From the NCBI RefSeq assembly GCF_001702265.1, contig NZ_MAUE01000048.1:1-64000 (forward strand): a stretch of DNA of 64,000 bases, in the 5' to 3' direction. Origin of the DNA: Pseudomonas aylmerensis. GTDB taxonomy: Bacteria; Pseudomonadota; Gammaproteobacteria; Pseudomonadales; Pseudomonadaceae. Below are positions 58,924 to 64,000 of the stretch, one piece after another. The position numbers and the translations under genes were made by a program. Below the pieces are notes generated by a model. It saw only the letters and a list, made by a program, of their open reading frames with translations, searched no databases and was not told where the DNA came from. How positions within the stretch are numbered: the first letter of the stretch is position 1; each line of letters starts with the position of its first letter.

Positions 58924-59250
58924 ATGACCAAACGTGAAGCTCCAATCTATAAGGTGATTTTCCTTAACCAGGGCCAGGTGTTCGAAATGTACGCCAAGCA
59001 GATCTATCAAAGTGATCTGTGGGGCTTCCTGGAAGTGGAAGAGTTCGTCTTTGGCGAGCGCACCCAGTTGGTCGTCGACCCGGGCGAGGAAAAACTCAAG
59101 GCGCAGTTCGAAGGCGTGGTGCGCAGTTTTGTGCCGATGCATTCGATTGTGCGCATCGATGAAGTCGAGCGCCTGGGCACGCCGAAAATCAGCGAAGCCC
59201 GGGGCGTGAGCAATGTCATGCCGTTTCCGGTGCCGATGCCTGAGAAGTAA
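58924..59250 (+). CDS. DUF1820 family protein
   Basis: A 108-residue protein (MTKREAPIYKVIFLNQGQVFEMYAKQIY...) of the DUF1820 family, common in Pseudomonas and relatives beside miaB. I prefer the ATG at 58924 to one six codons upstream (58906), which lacks family similarity. There is no signal or membrane segment. Function is unknown. It is divergent from miaB. Confidence 0.88.
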   Translation: MTKREAPIYKVIFLNQGQVFEMYAKQIYQSDLWGFLEVEEFVFGERTQLVVDPGEEKLKAQFEGVVRSFVPMHSIVRIDEVERLGTPKISEARGVSNVMPFPVPMPEK

Positions 59251-59270
59251 GGCTTAAGACCGCGCCGACC

Positions 59271-59359
59271 CCTTCGCGAGCAAGCCCGCTCCCACATCCG
59301 ACCGAGTTCCACCTTTGGAATGCAGTCGAGTGTGGGGGCGGGCTTGCTCGCGAAGGCGG
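59271..59359. repeat. REP pair in opposite arrangement (type GCGAGCAAGCCCGCTCCCACA)
   Basis: CCTTCGCGAGCAAGCCCGCTCCCACAT and the inverted GTGTGGGGGCGGGCTTGCTCGCGAAGG face each other with the GCTCCCAC ends inside, unlike most pairs here, where those ends are outside. It separates the convergent DUF1820 and Sel1 genes. Confidence 0.88.
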
Positions 59360-59379
59360 CAGTAAAGGCGCTACAGAAC

Positions 59380-59934
59380 TCAGGGCAGCGGCGAGAATGG
59401 CGATCTGCCATCTGCGCTCTGCAGTTCCTGCAGGTAGTTGCGGAAAATCTGGCCCAGCACCTGGGTCGCGGTTTCCAGTTCATTGCGCTGCATGTGTTCG
59501 GCGACTTCGTCGGCAGTGTCCAGCGCGTCTTCGGCGCCGTTGACCGCCGCCATCTTCAGCACGATATACGCCTGAACGTTATTGGCCGGCACGCCTTCAC
59601 CTTTGAAGAACATGGTGCCGAGCTGGAATTGCGCCTGCGCGTGGCCCTGCAACGAGGCTTTCTCGAAGTAACTCAAGGCTTTGTTGAGGTCGCGGGCGGG
59701 GTTCTTGCTGTCGTGGTAGTACTCGCCCAACTCGTATTGCGCCTGCGCATCCCCACCGTCGGCCTGTTTCTGGCACGCGCTCAGGGCTTCGGCCTGGCTG
59801 TCTGGCTGGGTATTGAGGGTGCAACGACCCATCGCTGGGATTAACAACGAGTTGCCGCCTGCTTGTGCATGTGCCAGCAGCGGCTGAAGGAGCAACAGGC
59901 AGCCCAGAACCAGGGTGCGGCCGGTGCGTTTCAT
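59380..59934 (-). CDS. Sel1-repeat periplasmic protein
   Basis: A 184-residue protein from the ATG at 59934 (MKRTGRTLVLGCLLLLQPLLAHAQAG), with a standard signal peptide cleaved near AHA. Two Sel1/TPR-like repeats are visible (GDAQAQYELGEYYHDSKNPARDLNKALSYFEKA and GHAQAQFQLGTMFFKGEGVPANNVQAYIVLKMAA). A two-cysteine N-terminal part precedes them (MGRCTLNTQ, SACQKQA). It is probably a periplasmic protein-protein scaffold; the partner is unknown. The 225 bases up to hemL hold its promoter region. Confidence 0.88.
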   Translation of the reverse strand: MKRTGRTLVLGCLLLLQPLLAHAQAGGNSLLIPAMGRCTLNTQPDSQAEALSACQKQADGGDAQAQYELGEYYHDSKNPARDLNKALSYFEKASLQGHAQAQFQLGTMFFKGEGVPANNVQAYIVLKMAAVNGAEDALDTADEVAEHMQRNELETATQVLGQIFRNYLQELQSADGRSPFSPLP

Positions 59935-60159
59935 GGGAATCGACTTACCTCTGACGGGGCGCGCGGATCCTCGGGGGATCCAATAAGCGCGCATTATGAA
60001 ATAAGCAGGCCTCTGCTTACAAAGTCTTTACTCGTTTTTCTGCTGGTTGGGCAAGTTATCTGCCGGATTGCAGGTGGTTTCTCGAAAAAACTCGGAAATC
60101 TCTGTAAACAAAGTAGCAAATCAGACACCGCTGGGGCGGCGCCCGATTTTTTCCGTCGT

Positions 60160-61443
60160 TTATTTCAAGGCCGCGAAGGCGCGCTCGGCGGCATCGAGGG
60201 TCAGTTTCAGCTCGGCGTCGCCATGGGCGATCGAGGTGAAGCCGGCTTCGAAGGCGCTCGGTGCCAGGTACACGCCGCCTTCGAGCATCAGGTGGAAGAA
60301 GCGCTTGAACAGATCGGCATCGCTGCCCATCACGTCATCAAAGGTGACGATGTCATCGGCGCCGCTGAAGTACAGGCCAAACATGCCGCCCGCCTGGGTC
60401 GTCACAAACGGGATGCCGGCGGCATCGGCGCGCTGTTGCAGGCCGTCGAGCAGGCGGGTGGTGTAGTCGGTCAGCTCGGCGTGGAAGCCCGGACGGCTGA
60501 TCAGGCGCAGGGTGGTCAGGCCGGCAGCCATTGCCAGCGGGTTACCCGACAAGGTGCCTGCCTGGTACACCGGGCCCAGCGGCGCGATGTGCTGCATGAT
60601 TTCGCGCTTGCCGCCGAAGCAGCCGACCGGCATGCCGCCGCCGATGATCTTGCCGAAGGTGCTCAGGTCCGGCGTAACGCCGTAGTGCGCCTGTGCGCCG
60701 CCGAGTGCAACGCGAAAACCCGTCATCACCTCGTCGAAAATCAGCACCACGCCGTGCTTGTCGCACTGCTCGCGCAGGCCTTCGAGAAAGCCCGGCGCCG
60801 GTGGTACGCAGTTCATGTTGCCGGCCACCGGCTCGACGATGATGCACGCCACGTCTTGCCCGACTTCATCGAGCATCTGCTCGACGGCCGCGATGTCGTT
60901 GAACGGCAGGGTCAGGGTGTGTTTGGCGAACGCCGCAGGCACGCCGGCCGAGCTTGGCACGCCCTGGGTCAGCGCGCCCGAACCGGCTTTGACCAGCAGG
61001 CTGTCGGAGTGGCCGTGGTAGCAGCCTTCAAACTTGATGATGCTGTCGCGGCCGGTGAAACCACGGGCCAGGCGAATCGCGCTCATGGTGGCTTCGGTGC
61101 CGGAGCTGACCATCCGCACCATCTCCATCGACGGCACGATTGAGCACACCAGGTCAGCCATCTCGGTTTCCATGGCGGTCGGCGCGCCGTAGGAGAGGCC
61201 GTGTTCCAGCTGCTTGCGCACTGCGTCGAGTACGTCCGGGTGGCTGTGGCCGAGGATCATCGGGCCCCAGGAGCCGACGTAGTCGACGTAGCGCTTGTCA
61301 TCTTCGTCTGTGACGTACGCGCCTTCGGCATGCTTGAAGAACAGCGGCGTGCCGCCCACGCTCTTGAACGCACGCACCGGGGAGTTCACACCGCCGGGGA
61401 TGTGTTTCTGGGCATTGGCAAACAGGGTTTCGGAACGGGACAT
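60160..61443 (-). CDS. hemL: Glutamate-1-semialdehyde 2,1-aminomutase
   Basis: A 427-residue PLP-dependent enzyme of standard length. The SGTEATMSAIRLARG segment binds PLP phosphate, FDEVMTGFRVA is the cofactor-ring Asp motif, and the Schiff-base Lys is in STFGKIIGGGMPVG. It makes 5-aminolevulinate from glutamate-1-semialdehyde, the haem precursor. It lies 11 bases after thiE in the same direction. Confidence 0.98.
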   Translation of the reverse strand: MSRSETLFANAQKHIPGGVNSPVRAFKSVGGTPLFFKHAEGAYVTDEDDKRYVDYVGSWGPMILGHSHPDVLDAVRKQLEHGLSYGAPTAMETEMADLVCSIVPSMEMVRMVSSGTEATMSAIRLARGFTGRDSIIKFEGCYHGHSDSLLVKAGSGALTQGVPSSAGVPAAFAKHTLTLPFNDIAAVEQMLDEVGQDVACIIVEPVAGNMNCVPPAPGFLEGLREQCDKHGVVLIFDEVMTGFRVALGGAQAHYGVTPDLSTFGKIIGGGMPVGCFGGKREIMQHIAPLGPVYQAGTLSGNPLAMAAGLTTLRLISRPGFHAELTDYTTRLLDGLQQRADAAGIPFVTTQAGGMFGLYFSGADDIVTFDDVMGSDADLFKRFFHLMLEGGVYLAPSAFEAGFTSIAHGDAELKLTLDAAERAFAALK

Positions 61444-61454
61444 GATCGGGCTCT

Positions 61455-62084
61455 CTAAACTGAATATTTAAGAAGATCGTTAAAGGCGCGGGCGCGACGC
61501 GTCACTTCCTGGGTGCTGTCCGCACCGAACAGGCCGTGCACCACGGCCAGCAGGTCAGCGCCATGCGCCACCAGCGGTTCGGCGTTCTCCAGGGTGATGC
61601 CGCCGATCACGCAGATCGGCAGCTGCAGGCGCGCACGGGCCTGGGCCAGCATCGGGACGGTGGCGGCAGAAGCGCCCGGCTTGGTGTTGGACGTGAAGAA
61701 GCGGCCGAAGGCGACATAGCTGGCGCCTTCCTTGGCGGCCTGCTCGGCCAGCTCGATCTGGCTGTGGCAGGTCGCGCCGATGATCGCCTTGGAGCCCAGC
61801 AACGCGCGGGCCGGGGTCAGCGGGCCGTCGGTCTGGCCCAGGTGCACGCCGACGCCCAGGCGCGCGGCCAGCTCGGCGTCGTCGTTGATGATCAGTTGGG
61901 TCTTGTAGCGCGAGCACAGTTCGCGCAGCTTCTCGGCCTCACGCAGGCGCCGGGCTTCGTCGCTGCTTTTGTCGCGGTACTGCAGCAGGGTCACGCCACC
62001 GTCCAGCGCCGCTTCGACGTAGGCGAGGAACTTGCCAGCCAACAGTTGGCTGTCGGTAATGGCATACAGGCCACGTAGTTTCAT
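61455..62084 (-). CDS. thiE: Thiamine phosphate synthase
   Basis: A 209-residue TIM-barrel enzyme. Motifs are LLQYRDKSSDEARRL, the pyrophosphate pocket LIINDDAELAARLGVGVHLGQTD, and IGGITLENAEPLVAHGADLLAVV. It couples the pyrimidine and thiazole halves of thiamine. It is adjacent to thiD, which supplies the pyrimidine pyrophosphate, and upstream of hemL. Confidence 0.97.
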   Translation of the reverse strand: MKLRGLYAITDSQLLAGKFLAYVEAALDGGVTLLQYRDKSSDEARRLREAEKLRELCSRYKTQLIINDDAELAARLGVGVHLGQTDGPLTPARALLGSKAIIGATCHSQIELAEQAAKEGASYVAFGRFFTSNTKPGASAATVPMLAQARARLQLPICVIGGITLENAEPLVAHGADLLAVVHGLFGADSTQEVTRRARAFNDLLKYSV

Positions 62085-62111
62085 CGGGCAGGCCCCTTCG
62101 AGCAGAAAAAG

Positions 62112-62909
62112 TTACGAGCAGAAATCCAGCGGCAACCGACGCGGTACGAACTGGCCCTGACCGAGTTGTTCGGCGTCACGCAGGGTGCGCCAAGTGTAGT
62201 TGAGGGCCGATTGCACCGCGCTGACCAACCCTTCGCCCTGGGCGATCCGGCCGGCCAGGGCACTGGCGAGCGTGCAGCCCGAACCGTGATAGCTGCCGGG
62301 CAAGCGCTGGCAGGTGAAGGTCTGGCGCGTGCCGTCACGGCTGTAGAGGCGGTTGTGCACTTCATGCTCGTCGCCATGCCCGCCGGTGATCAGCAGGTGC
62401 TTGATGTACGGCAGCAGTTTTTCGGCGCATTCGTCCGCCGTGCCCTCGGGCAGTTCGGCGAGGATGCGCGCTTCGGGCAGGTTCGGCGTGGCGATCAGCG
62501 ACAGCGGCAACAGCCGCTCGCGCATGGCATAGCCGACTTCATCCTTGCCCAGGCTGCCACCGCCGCCGGCGCGCAGCACCGGGTCGCAGACGACCGGCAG
62601 GTGCGGGTGCGCCTGCAGCAGTTCGACCACGGTGTCGACCATCGCGGTGGAACCGAGCATGCCCAGCTTGACCGCTGCCACTTCGGAGTCGCCGAGCACG
62701 GCATTGGCCTGGGCCAGCACCCACTCGCGGTCGAGCACGCGGAAATCGCTGACGTTGACGGTGTTCTGCACGGTCAGGGCGGTGACGGCCGGAGCCGCAT
62801 GGCAGCCCTGGGCGAGCAGGGCTTCGATATCTGCCTGCAAGCCGGCGCCACCACTGGGATCATGGCCGGAGAGACAGAGGACAACGGGGCGAGAGCTGTA
62901 GATATTCAT
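62112..62909 (-). CDS. thiD: Hydroxymethylpyrimidine (phosphate) kinase
   Basis: A 265-residue ribokinase-like kinase from the ATG at 62909 (MNIYSSRPVVLCLSGHDPSGGAGLQADIEAL). SGHDPSGGAG is the substrate loop, and the anion-hole region PGSYHGSGCTLASALAG with the catalytic Cys/Gly is near the end. It phosphorylates HMP twice for thiamine synthesis. It is 27 bases upstream of thiE and forms thiD-thiE-hemL. Confidence 0.97.
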   Translation of the reverse strand: MNIYSSRPVVLCLSGHDPSGGAGLQADIEALLAQGCHAAPAVTALTVQNTVNVSDFRVLDREWVLAQANAVLGDSEVAAVKLGMLGSTAMVDTVVELLQAHPHLPVVCDPVLRAGGGGSLGKDEVGYAMRERLLPLSLIATPNLPEARILAELPEGTADECAEKLLPYIKHLLITGGHGDEHEVHNRLYSRDGTRQTFTCQRLPGSYHGSGCTLASALAGRIAQGEGLVSAVQSALNYTWRTLRDAEQLGQGQFVPRRLPLDFCS

Positions 62910-63184
62910 GGTGCGCGAGCTTACCACCAAACGCTTTTTGCGTGGCTGTCGGGTGAGGGTTGAATGTTGCCGGAGTTGTGACGCTTTTTTGGCGCTTTTT
63001 CAGTCGAGAAAACCCGCTGAAACCCGCGTCCTAGAGCCTTTCAAAAAATTATTTCAATGGTGTCCAATGGCCTTTAGCGGCTATGCTAAAGTGGATCCAA
63101 ACAACTTAATGTACCGCCGGTGTACGTCTTCTCAAAAGGAATGGGGGGCTTTTGACATAACCGGACACGCCACACTGGGGCTCT

Positions 63185-64000
63185 ATGCGCTATTTGCTGA
63201 TTTTATTGTTGTGCGGGCTGCCAATGCTCGCCAGCGCCATCGAGTTCAACCAGGACACGCGAAGCCTGCCGCTGGGCCGAGTCATGCAAGTGCTCGAAGA
63301 CCCCACCGATGCGCTGACCATCGCTGACGTCAGTTCACCCGCCTACGCCGCCCAATTCAAGCCCCATGACAAAGCCACCCTCAACGCCGGCTATTCGCGT
63401 TCGGTGTTCTGGCTCAAGGTCGACCTGCATTACCTCGCCAAGGACCCGCGCGCGCCGCGCACCTGGTTTTTGGAGTTGGCCTACCCACCCCTGAATCACC
63501 TGGACCTGTACCAGAACGACGGCACCGGGACCTACCGGCTGACCTCCCGCACGGGCAGCGCATTGCCGTTTTCCAGCCGTGAAGTCCGCCAGAGCAACTA
63601 CCTGTTCAAGCTCAACTTTGTGCCCGATCAACAGCAGACGGTCTACCTGCGCCTGCAAAGCGAAGGCTCGATCCAGGCGCCCTTGACGCTGTGGGCCGGC
63701 ACCGCTTATCTGGAACAACAACCCCTGCGCCTGTCTGTGCTCGGGGTGATCTACGGCGTGCTGCTGGGGATGCTGGTCTACAACCTGTTCATCTACCTGA
63801 GCGTGCGCGACACCAGCTACCTCTATTACATCCTTTATATCGCCTCGTTCGGCCTCTACCAGTTGTCGGTCAATGGCGTGGCGGTGGAGTACTTCTGGCC
63901 GAACAACCCGTGGTGGGCGAACGCGGCGGTGCCGTTCCTGATCGGCTCGGCGGCGCTGTTCGGCAGCCTGTTCGCCCGCAGTTTCCTGCACACCGCGCAG
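63185..64000 (+). CDS. ladS: 7TMR-DISM sensor, N-terminal part (LadS-like)
   Basis: Rightward frame from the ATG at 63185 to the window edge (272 residues, no stop). Signal peptide MRYLLILLLCGLPMLASA. A periplasmic 7TMR-DISMED2 carbohydrate-binding-like domain (about 20-165) has RSVFWLKVDLHYLA and TWFLELAYPPLNHLDLYQ. The 7TM-DISM membrane domain then begins (VLGVIYGVLLGMLVYNLFIYLSVRDTSYLYYILYIASFGLYQLSVNG). This architecture and the position beside thiD match P. aeruginosa LadS (PA3974), a hybrid kinase that feeds the GacS/RsmY-Z pathway. The kinase part lies outside the window, so a diguanylate cyclase cannot be ruled out by sequence alone. Confidence 0.87.
   Translation, partial: MRYLLILLLCGLPMLASAIEFNQDTRSLPLGRVMQVLEDPTDALTIADVSSPAYAAQFKPHDKATLNAGYSRSVFWLKVDLHYLAKDPRAPRTWFLELAYPPLNHLDLYQNDGTGTYRLTSRTGSALPFSSREVRQSNYLFKLNFVPDQQQTVYLRLQSEGSIQAPLTLWAGTAYLEQQPLRLSVLGVIYGVLLGMLVYNLFIYLSVRDTSYLYYILYIASFGLYQLSVNGVAVEYFWPNNPWWANAAVPFLIGSAALFGSLFARSFLHTAQ

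Noticed and set aside
1..64000. tRNA, rRNA, riboswitch, insertion sequence or integrase
   Set aside because: None was recognised. In particular, no cobalamin riboswitch was seen near eutBC and no TPP element near thiD/thiE by eye. A covariance-model scan would be needed to exclude weak cases.

Overview
The window looks like a chromosome segment of a fluorescent Pseudomonas (P. fluorescens group). Supporting this are high GC, the many GTGGGAGC(G/T)GGCTTGC-type REP palindromes, and a gene order from ppa (11.0 kb) to ladS (right edge) that agrees, as far as I remember it, with the P. aeruginosa PAO1 block PA4031 to PA3974. No rRNA, tRNA, CRISPR array, insertion sequence or prophage was recognised. 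Most long open frames antisense to the genes are GC-driven shadows and are not listed.

Left part (1-10.8 kb, outside that conserved block). The 5' part of an RHS polymorphic-toxin gene runs off the left edge. It is followed by a YcaC-like isochorismatase-fold hydrolase. Next is an eight-gene operon related to E. coli yjfIJKLMC: a DUF2170 protein, a PspA/IM30 protein, a rhomboid protease, a TVGYGD-filter ion channel with an RCK-like domain, a DUF2491 protein, a DUF350 membrane protein, a DUF1190 lipoprotein and a glutathionylspermidine-synthase-type ATP-grasp ligase. Its predicted promoter lies exactly between two identical 12-bp palindromes. The first protein carries an N-terminal segment resembling MazE/ribbon-helix-helix antitoxins, so an autoregulatory circuit is plausible. 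An XRE-S24 repressor with its own inverted-repeat candidate operator closes this part.

11-25.3 kb. ppa, mtfA, a DedA gene and a GNAT gene are followed by an ethanolamine module (eutC, eutB, permease eat, aldehyde dehydrogenase exaC). This is divergent from an enhancer-binding activator (eatR), with a near-perfect sigma-54 promoter and a direct-repeat activator site between them. A proline-rich orphan of unknown function separates eatR from mpl-ubiX-yceK-like.

25.4-32.7 kb. An SDR oxidoreductase, a lipoprotein with about twelve MORN repeats fused to a C13 (caspase/legumain-like) peptidase, a MaoC hydratase, an lrgAB-like pair, a Lon-N-domain protein, a DedA-PAP2 fusion and a 3-methyladenine glycosylase.

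32.8-45.3 kb. One long rightward cluster for proline/NAD synthesis, ribosome maturation, cell-wall elongation and lipoylation: proA-nadD-rsfS-rlmH-mrdA-rodA-mltB-rlpA-dacA-DUF493-lipB-lipA, then an LD-carboxypeptidase. Directly after it (45.38-45.76 kb) the 3' end of the convergent lytic transglycosylase gene, together with a REP half, is present three times in tandem.

45.7-64 kb. Mostly leftward genes: an MltB-like transglycosylase, arfA (with the rescue-factor hairpin inside its reading frame), holA, lptE, leuS, then lnt-corC-ybeY-phoH-miaB, a Sel1 protein, hemL, thiE and thiD. Small rightward genes lie between them, and the N-terminal part of the sensor LadS runs off the right edge. REP/REPIN elements sit at nearly every 3' intergenic gap.
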